From NCBI GenBank assembly GCA_944990035.1, contig CALYLX010000146.1:248001-312000 (forward strand): a stretch of DNA of 64,000 nucleotides, in the 5' to 3' direction. Positions 47,816-59,373 of this stretch are shown here, in pieces. Position 1 is the stretch's first letter. Each line of letters begins with the position of its first letter. The stretch is from Clitopilus passeckerianus (lineage: Eukaryota > Basidiomycota > Agaricomycetes > Agaricales > Entolomataceae). A program made the translations under genes and the position numbers. Under the pieces are notes generated by a model. It was not told the DNA's origin. It did not search any database and worked only from the letters and a program-made list of their open reading frames with translations.

Positions 47816-50359
47816 TCGACGACGATGACGACTCAAACGACGAAGGTGAGGGGCTTTCAAGTCTTCACAGGGCGAACGGGGAGATAAATGCTTTTAGTAA
47901 ATTTATAAATAAGGACCGACAGCATCTCTTGTCCATGACAACTGACCCAACACGCGATGGGCAAGGCACAGAAACTCACGGTTATACGTCAATCACCATT
48001 TCGGCTTACTCGGTTTTCAATTTACATCCTTCGACTGATGAATCTTTGCAATTCAGAAGGCTTGCTCGTTTCTGAAAGATTCATACTTTGCTCTAATAGT
48101 AGACGCATCTCATTGCCTGACTTAGCCTTCGAGAATGGCTGGCCCACCTACTCTTTGCCTTCTGCCATCATCAGGACTTCCCCATTTTGCCTCCGTTCCG
48201 CGGGGTTGAGGTATTCCCCCTGTGTCTCTAGCCACGCCGGAAGCAGAATCTAACTCTCGTTCATAAATCTTATCATGGCGTGGTTTGTACCCCCGGCCTG
48301 TTGTTGCATTTCCTATTCGCAATGGATAACCGGTGAATTTACCGCATGACAGTCGAGGGAATCCATCAGAGCACCACTTTGGTTCTGCAAATCTTCTAGT
48401 TTGTGACATTCTGAAGACGTGATTTACCTCGAGTTCCTAGCTTGTTCACCTTTCTCTACATATTCTTTCTCCTGCTGGCAACAACCAGGATCATCTATCA
48501 CGTCTGAAAGCACGCTGGCGCCCTCAGCAACCACTTCACTTGCCAACCGTCCGTTTTAACACCCCTCCACAGCACTCCATCGCACCACTCGCAATCGACA
48601 CTTTTATTCACCCCGCAAATTTTGGTTGATCCAATCGACTGGTAAGGATGTCACTACTCGATCCCCTCTGCGTTGGCGCAAAGATTGCCGCTCAACCGTG
48701 GTCACCTGAACTCCTCGTGTTTTCGATCTAATGTCAAATTCTCAGCGCGTCTCTGCTTAATGCCGTCCCTGTCTAATGAACAAGTGCGCTTCTTAGCAGC
48801 TTGGCAAATGTATTGGCCAACGGGCCTCCGAACCTTCACTCATGTACCGGCGGAAATCAGAGAGATGAGTTCTGGTCTCATTAAGCCATAGACGACTTTG
48901 TTCCTCCCACAGATCTCCGGCGCTGAGTTTACATGAGGTGAATCTCTGTCTGCTGCTTGCAAATATTTTATTCGTGGTTTGAAGCATGATGCTGCGCTCG
49001 AGCAATTTTTAGAAGGAGGTTACCTCCTCTGGTTACTGGAACTTGCCAAAAATCCTTCAAAACATATGCCAACACTGGGACCAGCTACGGGGCATCCCCC
49101 TCCACGTGGCCAATTGGCGGGCTCAACCGAATTCTTTAGCTCACAACGTACGTTCTCAAGGCCATGCCGGCTCAAAGACCCCAGGCTGTTTTCGGAGTGG
49201 TGTCTTCGATTGGGAAACCTCTATCAGACGGATCTTGTCTAGTTAACTCGATCGCCACCCTCTCAAGTTACCAATCATAACAGGCCAGTATCCCCATCTC
49301 TCCGGGTCATCGAGTCGCCGAAGTTCTCAACCCCTTGGTTGACAAACGAAAAATGTCCCTCTCCTGGCTCGTCGACGACCTCAATCTCTCATCATCCGTG
49401 TGTCCCTGCAATCACTTTCAGGACTTGCTGCAACAACCCTGTCCGAGTCTTTTCTCCGCTAATCCCACATCATAACGTAAGTCTACACCATCCTCCGACA
49501 ATTCAGGTTTAGCGTGCCAGGTGCCTTGTAAAATTACATGACGAAATCCTACTGTGGGTGGCGGCGGCTATAGGCGGTCCGATATTTATCGTATCATCTC
49601 CGAGGCCAAACTTCTAACTCTCGCTGTTAGCACTTAAACTAAGAAGAAATTCTGGTTTACTTCAGGAGAATTTTGTGAAGTATATCTCTTTCAAACTACC
49701 CAGGGATAATTTCACGTTGAAAACTTCAAAAAGAACCTTGGCCTCGGTGAATACTGAATGGATTCAGGGATAATCATCTCAATGATGTGTCACCTGTACC
49801 TCAGATGAATGCAACCTCCTGTCCTGAGCAACCTATGCACGATAAGGGATCGGAGATGAGTAGATCGTGAGGAGGAATTGGGTCCGGCCAGGGACACCAT
49901 TTTAGTTGTAGTTTCCTGCCGATCCTGGGCTATTCCGGGTAATTTACAATAGGAATATTGAATGGGTGGCATACTTTGTCAGGGGCAGAGGGGTGGAGGC
50001 CCCTCTGGATTAGTGATTTCGAACGGACTGGAGCCCAACCTTCCACTGCGTGTTCCCGGATAATTTCCGAGAATTTGGGATGATGCGTGGCGCATCCATC
50101 CGCGAGTGACACCTCATAATCTTCAGTTAAGGCCGAAATATGCATTTGGACCTTCGCGTGAGCAGCTAAACTATGAGGAGGACAAGCCCAAGTAGGAACT
50201 CGTTGGCCCACTGGCAAAAGCGTTGTGCTTCTCCTTTGTAGAAATGGGACAACGGCATACAGATAGCGTTTGATTTAGTGTCCCCGGGCTCAGTAGGATC
50301 CTATATAGCCCAGAGTACCAAATACATGCAAGTTGGAAGAGAAAATGCCATCTGAGGGA
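47816..50359. other. Gene-poor stretch
   Basis: 2.5 kb. Plus-strand pieces between 48649 and 49470 look faintly protein-like (RFLAAWQMYWPTG; AALEQFLEGGYLLWLLELAK; RKMSLSWLVDDLNLSSS). They lie in different frames with no clean splice joints or recognisable family, so no gene is called. It could be a relic. The left edge is the promoter of the Zn2Cys6 gene. Confidence 0.4.
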
Positions 50360-51297
50360 TCAGGGTAAAGAGACCTGGCAAATCAGGTCCTTATCCCATT
50401 CGTCAGAGCTAACACCACGAGCAACGAAGAAGAGACCTTTGGGGTCATACTTCTGCTTTATCTCCTTAAGCTTCGGATAACGAGAGCCGAAGACAGTCTT
50501 ACTAAAATCATGTTCATACTATGGGCTTGCCTAAGAAATGACTGAGCTCGAGTTCCATTATGCACGTCAAAGAAGATGAATACAAACCTCACTGAAATAA
50601 GGAGGAAACGGCCGTTCGCTTCAGCAGCTGCGTAAGCTTCAATCCACTGTACTCCAGCTCCCAACGTGATTGCTGGGAATATAATCAGATCAATGTAGCA
50701 ATTAATCAGACATGATAAGTACCTTCGTACATCCGGCTCGAAGGCCCGCCCTCTAGAACAAGGGCACCACTGTAGATAGTCATGTCTGAATACAAAACAA
50801 GCGGTCAGTCCATGCAACTCAGCCATCGCTCCAAGCCCACCAACCTGGTATTTTTGACAATCAACCGCAGATTGTGCGTAGAAGCGAATAGAACTGCAGC
50901 TTGAACGTCTTCAACGGTGCGTGCATCCACACCGACAATGGGTACATTCCCTTGATTGCACGGAAATACAAGCGTTCTATTCAGGCAACATGCAAAGATG
51001 GTACCGCTTTCGAATATGTATGTTTCCCAGTTCGGGAACTGCATAGCGCCTGGATGTTCTGACCTCCATGTGCCATGCATTGGCCGTAAGTTCACTGCAG
51101 TCACCGTAGGATTCGACGGTGGGTAACATGCAGATTCAAAGGTCTCGGATGGATGAGAGAGGTTGAGAAACTTGAGACACAAACCATTCAAATGCCTCTG
51201 TATTTGGCAAACACTTCTGCCCGTAAGCGTAACGACAGGTAGGTTCGGCGAAAGCAACCGCTGAAAGCAAGAGGGCCCCGAAGGTGAGGATCCCCAT
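50360..51297 (-). pseudogene. BBE-type FAD-linked oxidase, internally deleted remnant
   Basis: Start MGILTFGALLLSAVAFAEP is a secretion signal. The FAD-binding (PCMH) start follows in a shifted frame: GNVPIVGVDARTVEDVQAAV and LFASTHNLRLIVKNT, where intact enzymes continue GHDYLG. Then DMTIYSGALVLEGGPSS and AITLGAGVQWIEAYAAAEAN. The sequence then jumps to the far C-terminal BBE motif YPKLKEIKQKYDPKGLFFVA, ending CQVSLP. Intact members are 450-600 residues; here only about 270 are encoded. Most of the substrate-binding domain, the rest of the FAD domain and the second flavin-linking Cys region are missing. Frame breaks also occur near 51130. It cannot be a working flavoenzyme as drawn. Intact relatives oxidise carbohydrates or secondary metabolites outside the cell. 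Confidence 0.75.
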
Positions 51298-51709
51298 AAC
51301 GCAAGGAATAGCTGGTGGTATTCAGGATCCGTGTTTCAGCCATCCACGTGTGCGTTTGCGACGGCTTGCAGCTTCGCGGACACCGGCAGAAGGAGGAAGC
51401 GAACAAAGGTACTGTAGGGGAATGGACGGACGATGAAGTCGTCGATCATCGTAGCTAGTTCGCTCATCTTCAGATTTTTCAATATAGATTTCGCAGTACA
51501 ATGTTGACACTTCGATACAAGGAATGTGGAATAGGATACTGGTGAGTCGTAGTCGGCGTGCAAGAAAGAAATTCGACGAGCATAAAGGGCACTGCCACTA
51601 TGGAGACTGTGTCTTCGACGGCAATGAGCCGCAAAGTTTGAAAACAGTGGCATTGTTAGAATTATTCAATGGATGTACCGTAAACAAAACAGCCACATCT
51701 ACGACAACA
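51298..51709. other. Intergenic region
   Basis: 412 bases between two minus-strand genes. A short minus-strand open frame (MSELATMIDDFIVRPFPYST, ending near 51340) has no family match and no intron support. Confidence 0.4.
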
Positions 51710-53800
51710 CTAAAGGCCTTTGCACAACAACTTGCCTCTAGCCACCTGGGCTCTACATAGCTCTATCTCAGTCGGAACAGCCAAAAGCGAAGCAAACAGA
51801 ATCCCTGATGAGTCTGCAAACCCGATAGACCCGATCTTGAACTCCTTCTCTTGCTTAATTCTCTCTGCATCCGCTTCCGAAGAGGCGGGGTCGGGTCTTT
51901 CTTGGTTGATGCGGTAAAAGACGTTGACACTGGAAGATGACTTGATCAGGTTTCATGTCGAGTGCGCAGCGTAGAATATGCTTACTATGCCAATCCACCA
52001 CAAATACCCTCCATGCTGACCAAAAGGAACACCAGCATGATGCTCATACCGTTGGCCTCTGGAGGAAATATCCCCACTGCTGATTCAATCGCGAGGGTGA
52101 TAAGGATACCACCTTGCGCGATAGAAGGGAGTGAAAGGAGTTTAGCAGGGAGAGGAGGGATCCCAAGAGATATTGAAGAACGGGAGAAGAAGACGGTGGT
52201 TTGGTAGACAAGCTGAAGACTGTCGTTTCAGCCGGTGGACGAGTCATTGCAAAAGATCAATCGTACCTGCCAAAGAGGATAATAGTCTCTAACAGAGTGA
52301 ATAATCTTGCTCAGAATAGGGTGATCCTCAGGTTGAGGAATCGGATATAGTAAAGTAGGAGCAATGCCCTTTCAAGAGACTGTCAGGCAAGATAACCGAC
52401 AAATTGGGGTCTACATACCTGGTTGATAGTATATTCAAACTGGAGGTTGCGACAAGGTTTGTGAGATATGGCCTGGGCTTTGAATTACGATTAACTCACC
52501 AGATAGACGCAAACTTCAGGAGGTTTAGCAACGGCCGCCAAAGAAGTCTAAACCTGGGACTCACAGAGTGGTAGCATGTACTTCACTAGCATTGGTCTGA
52601 CCAGTCGCCATTTGTCACTAGCAGATAATGATACGTGAGCTTTCGGAAGGATCGGGGTTGTACTATCATGTTGTTGGGCTTCATCATCGCCAACTGGGAG
52701 AGCAATGTAACCGGCTGTCAGATCCTCCCTGGAACCCAAAGGATCTTCGTATTCGGCGGCAGATAGGTCTTCAGGAAATGATGATGCCGGAGGAAGCAAG
52801 AAGAAGTATGTCAATGGAATAACAAACGGTAGCACCTGGAAGTCGTCCTCATCAGATCATGCCCGGGGGCACAAAGCTCAAACTGACCGAGGAAATGCCG
52901 ACTCCAACACGAACTCCAAGATTCCGGACTTCCCACCAGGCAAACGCGCCAACGAGGCCGGCAGCCCCTGTCCCTGCGGCAAAATAACTGGAGGACCGTA
53001 TGAGTTGGTAGTTGCGCTTCGATTGGGATCAGGCTGCACTTACCCAACACTATGTCCAGCCACTGATGCAGGCGCGTAGGTGGTTGATAACTGCAAGAAT
53101 GTCAGTTCACCCAGTCCTTTAAGAATGGTTTCAGCCAATAGTTCCATTTATCAATGGGATGCATACCGGAGGAGAATGAGGCCAGGCATATGCCTAGAAG
53201 TCTCATAACGAGTGAATCAAAGGCCGCCACCACCTACAGTCATGTTCAGTCCACGGAAGCAAGGCCCAAGCTTGCAAAAAGACGTACAACCATGCCAAAG
53301 GCACTCATCAAGCAGCATCCAATGAGACGTTTCACATAGCGAATCTTGCCCTTCAGCAAGTACGGCCAGCCTACTTTGGCGGCGAGTGCTGGCGCGATGT
53401 TGCAGAACGCGATTATGCCTTTCGGAGTAGAGGGTGGTACGAGGTCCAAGGCAGCAGATAGGATTATGACGTATAAAACTGGAAGGGTCCTCAGGGAATT
53501 AAACGGCATTGTCGGCTCTGAATAACTGAATTGTACGCACCATTGTTTATGAGACCGAAGAGAAAGAATGATAGGCCGAGTTTCCTAAATTGACTCTTCT
53601 GGACCGCTTTCAGTGGGTTAGAGTTTAAGCAACAGAAGCTGTATGAAGAAGTTGCGAGTACGCGCACCTGGATTCAAGCTATCCTCAAGCGATGAATGGT
53701 CTGCAGGATCATCAGCATTTCGCGTAAGGTCCTGCATTTCGAGGGTGTTTGAGGCCAGAGCAGAAGTATTAGACTGAGTTTGTTGTGAGGCTGCTATCAT
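51710..53800 (-). CDS. BTN1: Battenin/CLN3 homologue, vacuolar membrane protein
   Basis: Multi-pass vacuolar/lysosomal protein; loss of the human form causes Batten disease, and in yeast it affects vacuolar pH and arginine transport. Starts MIAASQQTQSNTSALASNTL. After an intron, RKLGLSFFLFGLINN joins VLYVIILSAALDLVPPSTPK and GIIAFCNIAPALAAKVGWPY, the CLN3 hallmark. Further exons: LGICLASFSSGLGELTFLQL, GHSVGYFAAGTGAAGLVGAF, VLPFVIPLTYFFLLPPASSF, a polar loop with DSTTPILPKAHVSL, YTINQGIAPTLLYP, VFFSRSSISLGIPPLPAKLL, and the C-terminus EFKIGSIGFADSSGILFASL ending ARGKLLCKGL. All landmarks are in order and the length, about 520 residues, is normal or slightly long. Confidence 0.93.
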
Positions 53801-54335
53801 CCACAGCGCATTGCAGGACGAATGGCGAGACTACCTGCTAAGGACACCACGCACGTTCTGGGGAAAGAGGTGGGACGGTCCGGATTGAGCGGAGTTGTTA
53901 CCGTGACGCAGCGTGACATTCCTTTCGTTGCACCAACTGGAATATTATTGACGAAAGTTGTCCATTCCTGGTCCAACTGCAGGGTCAAGCGTATTTATGT
54001 GGATTCGTGGAGGGTTGGGCATTTGAGGGCCGGTATCGCCTACACGGATGTTCTAGGATCATGGACCTGACTGTGAAGAATGTACCTCGATAAACAAGCA
54101 GTTTAATGTTGAAAACCTCACAAACAACTGAGATCCGAGATCCATTGATTCTCTCCGAAATCTGTAGATAGAGGGATTCGGCATACTTTTCAGAAATTGC
54201 CGTTGGTATGATATCCTTCAAGTATGATTCGCTCAGCCCTAGTTCGGGCGAACGGAGATGGTCGCTTACATAATTACCGGGACTGCTCATTGAATTTCCC
54301 ATCCGCCAACTCTCTGACGAATCCAAAGGACCACC
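53801..54335. other. Divergent promoter region, BTN1 / GRX5
   Basis: 535 bases. A minus-strand frame (53985-54326, with LKDIIPTAISEKYAESLYLQ) and another (53797-53988) look partly protein-like and could join by splicing. They might be a small gene or an upstream BTN1 exon, but the first would begin ten bases from the GRX5 start. Left uncalled. Confidence 0.4.
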
Positions 54336-54965
54336 ATGTTCAGAACGTCGTTGCGCTCATCTGTAAGCCTGCACCTGTTTCTATAACAGAAGAGCAAACT
54401 AACTGGATATCAAGTTCAATGTCCTCAGGTCAAACGCACCTGCCACGCTCTACGCGAACCGACTCATCGCACACCGCTTCCTTTCACAAGACGCTCGTTC
54501 CGCCATCCAGAAAGCGATAGAATCGAAGCCCGTCGTTCTGTTCATGAAGGGAACACCTTCGCTCCCGAATGCGGCTTCTCAAGAGCTGTCGTACAAGTTC
54601 TCGACCTCCACGGCGTTCCGGCAGAAAAGCTGCAGGCCTATAATGTGTTGTCAGACTCTGAACTCAGGTCTGGTATCAAGGAATTCTCGTACGTTCTACT
54701 CCGGAATGTTTCCATACAGTCTGACTCACCTTACCCAAAGGAACTGGCCTACGATCCCTCAAATATACGTGAAAGGCGAATTCGTTGGCGGATGTGATAT
54801 TCTTCTTAGCAGTGAGTCGTGATTGAATTATTGTCTAGTACACTACTTTTTCTAACATCTTCTACGAAATTAGTGCATCAATCTGGCGAACTTGAGGAAC
54901 TCCTCATCAAGAACGACATCATTCCTTCAGAGCTCCCTGAGGGCTCCGAGGCACCATCGTCATGA
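54336..54965 (+). CDS. GRX5: Monothiol glutaredoxin 5, mitochondrial
   Basis: CGFS-type glutaredoxin of the mitochondrial matrix that carries [2Fe-2S] clusters during iron-sulfur assembly. Exon 1 MFRTSLRSS joins (phase 0 intron gtaagc...atatcaag) to [20 protein letters not shown], together a presequence. Then [20 protein letters not shown], the active site [47 protein letters not shown] and, after an intron, [20 protein letters not shown], ending EAPSS. TPQ and GG-CD glutathione contacts are present in the expected form (WPTIPQ, GGCD). A single base is missing near 54556-54557, just before the CGFS site; both sides are perfect family sequence, so an assembly indel is likely. About 155 residues, normal. 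Confidence 0.95.
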
Positions 54966-55111
54966 AAGCATTAGAGGCTATTACTAATTAGCTGGAGGGT
55001 ATTAACTGATCAAAAAGTATCATTCATTTAGTTCAGACACTGTAGGAATATGAATGGACGTCCAACTCACAATATAATAGATGTATTCCCAAACGCTCTT
55101 GAGATATGAGT

Positions 55112-55739
55112 TCAGTCCTCGACGTATTCCACGTCGCCGTCCATGTTAACGCGACCTCTCTGAACCTTCTCTCCCTTGGCCTTTAGCAGGTCCTCGACAG
55201 TCTTGAGCTTCCCATCATTTGTACTCTCTTTGAACCAGCCAAGATGATCTGCAATGAGATGCCTTGAAAAGAATGTATTTCGTTAAGGAGACCAAATGGA
55301 TTGGTGCCAAGAAGCCATACCTGTTCTTGCATCCAGGACACTGTACAAGCACAATACCCTTCTCATATGCTCGCTTCGTAAATTCGTGTGTGGATCTCTC
55401 GCCACATCCTTCGACTGTACACGTGAATGTCATGGCCAACCGAGGCTCCATCTTCTGAGGAAGGGCTTGTGACGTAGTCGTAGAACTAGATGCTGGTTTG
55501 TTCACTGGTGGTGGGGGAAGCGGTGTCGAATGGTTCGCAGAAGCGGCTGAGGTAGAGCTCCCATCTCCGTTACTTGTTGAATCCGATGAACTGGAGTAAT
55601 TACGAAGTGTAGATGGGTTGACAGCAAGCCTGAGGTGTAATTGCACTTTAACGAGTGCAGGTAGTGTAGCTTTCGGCGTAATCAAGCTACGAAGTGCTGG
55701 TGGGAGACCTGTGTTGCGGAATAGACGTGAAGGGAGCAT
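55112..55739 (-). CDS. ZIM17: DNL-type zinc-finger protein, mitochondrial Hsp70 escort
   Basis: Zim17/Hep1/Tim15 keeps matrix Hsp70 soluble and supports protein import. The start MLPSRLFRNTGLPPALRSLI is an Arg/Ser/Leu-rich presequence, followed by a low-complexity Ser/Pro linker. The zinc domain reads MTFTCTVEGCGERSTHEFTK, YEKGIVLVQCPGCKNR, then across one intron (gtatgg...tttcaag) HLIADHLGWFKES. Four cysteines (CX4C and CX2C) bind zinc, and ADHLGWF corresponds to the DNL segment. The C-terminus is KTVEDLLKAKGEKV ending DVEYVED. About 185 residues. The frame is open further upstream to 55847 but the Met at 55739 begins the better presequence. Confidence 0.94.
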
Positions 55740-56561
55740 GGTGAGAGATTCGCTCTGAGAAAATGAGAAGGTAAGTAGTTCGTCACTGGCGAAAGAGTCG
55801 AATGTGTTGGTGACAATGCTCGGTCCGATGGCGTTGTGGCGCTGCAACGGCCAAATTTCGCTGACTCAGCGGTGTCCTTCCCACCGTTTCTGGCGATGGA
55901 CACGCTCTTCGCGGAAACGACGATGCACTAATGAAATATCTTTCACAAACTTTCGCTACTGTTCTGACTGCCACTTCTGCTGCGACATCTTGGTTTCGGG
56001 ACCTCATCATTGGGAGGAACATTTTACTTCCGACACTTCTACGGGTTCGCAAGACATGCGATGAAACTTTGAAGGACAGAGTTCAAGGGTCTGGTTATAT
56101 ATTCATTCTTCCTCCGGAAAAGTCTTCGACTATCTTGATTTAATTCAAGCAAATCTATCCTGCACAGGTCCATTGTGACTTCGGTGATGCTGTATTATCA
56201 TATTATTCAAAACGTGCTCGGTTGCTACATTGGAAAGCACTATCGCACAATCTGTCTTTGGCGTCAATTGACCATGTATCTCTATAACTTCTCGTGGAAC
56301 CCTCTAGCTGAAGAGATATCGAGAAATCATTAGGAGAATGGCATGCCCTACCACACCTACGCCACCAACGGCGGTGAAGAGTTGAAACATACTGCGAAAC
56401 TCTTTTTGACTATTCTGCGTATCAGAAACGAGCATGGTAGCGTCGAGGAAGTATCCTTACTATGTGTTCACAATGCGGCGGCGAGGTCTTATACCAAGCC
56501 TATACATGCTAAACTCAATCCATCAGTATTTGATTTGGAGTGGGTATATGCGCGCAAACGA
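55740..56561. other. Intergenic region
   Basis: 822 bases: promoter of ZIM17, then the 3' flank of the next minus-strand gene. A plus-strand 70-codon frame (55931-56143) and others near 56343-56772 (antisense to the next gene) are unsupported. Confidence 0.45.
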
Positions 56562-57049
56562 TTACCTCGCTAGGACCCAAGGCTGTAAAGGGCCGTATAC
56601 TTGCTTCAGGACACCCATCATCTCCTCCGGAGACTCTGCGTTCAAAGCATTCATGGCGGTGTCGAAATGGGCAGTATTGAAGGATGTTGTTCCTAGAGAC
56701 TTCAAAAGGCCAAACTTAGCGGCTTCGTTCGTGAAAAGGGCGACGATTATCTGGGTGTATGCATTGGTTTAGCAGTCCGACGATCATATGGATGTAACCT
56801 ACTCACCTCCGTCTGATGGCTGTATTCAGGGAAGCTCGTGACCGTGAACACTCGTAGTGGGTTCGAATATGGTTCATAGCCATCCTCCAAGTTGTATTTG
56901 TAGGGGTGGGTTGCGACACCCCTCAGCTTCGACACAAACTTGTGCGGGAGACAGTATTCAGAGTCAAGGACGTGGTAGTCCCAGAGCGGACCATAAAGAG
57001 GCGCGAGCTTCAGCTTCTCTAGCTCAGGATGGCCAAAGAGTGAGGTCAT
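56562..57049 (-). CDS. Small hypothetical protein
   Basis: Not recognised. Two exons: MTSLFGHPELEKLKLAPLYG with YGPLWDYHVLDSEYCLPHKF and RVFTVTSFPEYSHQTE, then a 53-nt intron (gtgagt...acacccag) to IIVALFTNEAAKFGLLKSLG, ending VYGPLQPWVLAR. About 145 residues, no signal peptide or membrane span, compact and hydrophobic enough to fold. Clean splicing supports it as real. Confidence 0.6.
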
Positions 57050-57359
57050 TTCTTTGAAACGGGGATCGGTGACTAGTCAGAGGTACGAAATTGAATAATT
57101 CTTTGCACGTTCCGAGAGGAAATATATATAAAGGCAAGCTGTTGCCAAATAACCAAACATTGGATCTCTAGCTTCACCGACAAACGCCCAATTCGACCCC
57201 GACCAGATGCAATCTTTTATTTTGCAATGGCGAAGGCTCCCAACCATTGGAACTTGGAACTGGTTAGAACCAGCCCAAAGGACCCGTTATGTCGCCGTCG
57301 CGATAACTTGAATACAAACTACACCATCCAGGCTCCGACATTCAACTCTCGTGTCCTTG
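57050..57359. other. Divergent promoter region
   Basis: 310 bases between two divergent starts. A TATATATAAAG element is visible at about 57124-57134. Confidence 0.4.
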
Positions 57360-58070
57360 ATGAGCTCTTCTGTCGCAACGGATAATGGAGGGGTCGAAAA
57401 TGTTGAAGATGCCGCCAAAGTGGACAACAAAGAAGACCAGTTAGCTTTGGACAACTCGGATTTTACAATTGTCGAGAATCAAACCTTCTATTCTCGAGTT
57501 TTGGACTACGTCCGGGAAAGCTATGCTGAATACAGCGACGAAGTTCAGAAGGTAGCTTTAAGGTTATATATTCCTATTTCCCATGTTTAGGCTGTCCTAT
57601 CCCGCCAGGATATCGCCGTATTTTTGAGTAGTCGGGGGACAAAGATGTTCCTGTTGTCCCACTCCACCGTCAAGGCAGCTATCCCTGAGGACCTTGACAC
57701 TGTAATGCTAGGACATTTCGAAATCTCGCAAGGGAATGGTAAAAAGACCTTACGGAGTCTGTACGATCAACTTCGTCCAGTTGTCCAGGATGTGTACGTT
57801 TGAATATATGCGCTCAAATTTTGTGACTAATGTAGGCATGGAGCAGGTTGTTGAAGCCGAATAACATCCAGCCACGACCGATCCGAACCGTAGACCAGTG
57901 GTGAGCCCTCATTTTAGATATTGTTCCTCTTTGTTAATAATGAATATATTAGTAGCGCTGAAGTCCAGGCTTTAATCAGGGCATCGCAGATATTGCGCCC
58001 GTTGCCATTCCCAGATGGTATACACCCTTTGTACCGAGGGAGATGGACGGAGAATGACCAAGGAGCCTGA
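57360..58070 (+). CDS. Orphan tandem gene, copy 1
   Basis: Family not recognised. Starts MSSSVATDNGGVENVEDAAK, an acidic tail, then FTIVENQTFYSRVLDYVRES and YAEYSDEVQK. After a very short (39 nt) intron: AVLSRQDIAVFLSSRGTKMF, then AIPEDLDTVMLGHFEISQGN and LYDQLRPVVQDV. A gtacgt intron leads to LLKPNNIQPRPIRTVDQ. A gtgagc intron leads to SAEVQALIRASQILRPLPFP, ending TENDQGA. About 170 residues, soluble, mixed alpha/beta in look. A diverged duplicate follows directly at 58433. Differences between the copies over the best-conserved 17 codons are almost all at third positions, which argues for past selection on the protein. Confidence 0.7.
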
Positions 58071-58432
58071 CGAGAGCGATAAAAAGTGATATTCGCTTCA
58101 CTCTTTTCTACTCTTTGTGTCCCCATCTGCCGATCCTTTTTCTTCTATTATGTGCCGTCTACGAGACACCCACCCCCTCTGTCGCCAATAAGGTTTTTCT
58201 CCTATATCAATGATAATACCCGTTCTCTGTGCACCAAAGTGTAATGAGGATCTCATCATGGCGTGCATGGGGGAGGGGCTGCTAACGATTCTGGGCTATT
58301 TAAGATTCCCTGGATAACCCGGTTGTTTTTTCGATGCGCATACAATCTACTTTCAGCGGGTCGCGGGCTTGTGCGTTCGTGTTCCTGTTTAATTATAATC
58401 AAGCCCTTCTTCCCTCTCCCACGAACTCCTCG
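58071..58432. other. Intergenic region between the two orphan copies
   Basis: 362 bases with the promoter of copy 2. Pyrimidine-rich stretches near 58085-58200 and 58405-58425; no coding feature. Confidence 0.5.
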
Positions 58433-59074
58433 ATGGCTGAAATAGCTAAATCATCCAACGAAAACACTAAAGGGACCACACGATGGTCAGACCAGCCGGA
58501 TTTTAAGATCGTTGAGAATCGGGTCTATTATACTCGAGTCTTGGACTATGTCCGAGAAAGCTACGCCGAATACAGTGAAGAAGTTCAAAAGGTACTTCTG
58601 GAACTTCATAGCTTCGTCACGGCTTTGAATTGCCATCTTCTTCAGGACATCGCAGTGTTCTTGAGCAGCCGGGGACTTAAAACTTGGATGGTGACTACCG
58701 CCGGCATCGACGAGGCTCTCCCTGTGGACGTTGACAACATAGCCTTGGGTTATTTTGACGTCTCACGACCAGAAGGGAAAAGGATGTTTGGTTATATGCG
58801 CGGAAATTTGGTCACTAACGCGGAGCTGAGGTAGTTTACTAAAACCGAGGAATATCAAGCCACGTCCTATACGGACCATAAATGAATGGTGAGGCTTCAT
58901 TCGGAGTGTGATTTGTTTTACTCTGACGAATGCACCAGCAACCCCGAAGTCCAGGGACTGATTAGGGCGTCGCAGGTGTTGCGCCCCTCTCCTGGGTTCA
59001 CGGACGGAATAAACCCCTACAAAGCAAGTCGTAAGAAAGCCAAGGAGTCTGACGGGTCGAGTGAGAAACGATAA
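58433..59074 (+). CDS. Orphan tandem gene, copy 2 (partly degraded)
   Basis: Starts MAEIAKSSNENTKGTTRWSD, then FKIVENRVYYTRVLDYVRES and YAEYSEEVQK. A 54-nt gtactt...cttcag intron joins DIAVFLSSRGLKTW, then DEALPVDVDNIALGYFDVSR. Where copy 1 has LRSLYDQLRPVVQDV, this copy lacks about 42 bases. It also lacks the gtacgt donor; only a weak gtttgg remains near 58786. The downstream exon LLKPRNIKPRPIRTINEW and the last exon (NPEVQGLIRASQVLRPSPGF, then a basic tail ending SSEKR) are intact. It may be spliced with an altered middle or be on the way to pseudogene. Function unknown. Confidence 0.6.
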
Positions 59075-59373
59075 ACGGTCTACCCCGTATTATTCTTCCT
59101 GTCTTCGACCCCAAGCACCCTCGTGTATCCCTCCTTCGAATTTAGGTTCTTTTCTGTGTCCAGCAGGAGTTACTTCTTTCTGCAACGGAGTCCACTAACA
59201 TCGTATCAAGTATTAATAGTCGTTATATTGAAAATAACTTGGATAAATAAACTGGTTTTTAATCGACATGCATCGAAAGAGAGGCCATTAATGAAATTAA
59301 GGAAATGTTACTATTGAATGCGATAATACAGTATCGTACCACCGAATAAACCTACTCCCTCCCCGAGGATGCA
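59075..59373. other. Convergent 3' flanks
   Basis: 299 bases between two convergent genes. AT-rich near 59210-59330; nothing else seen. Confidence 0.5.
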
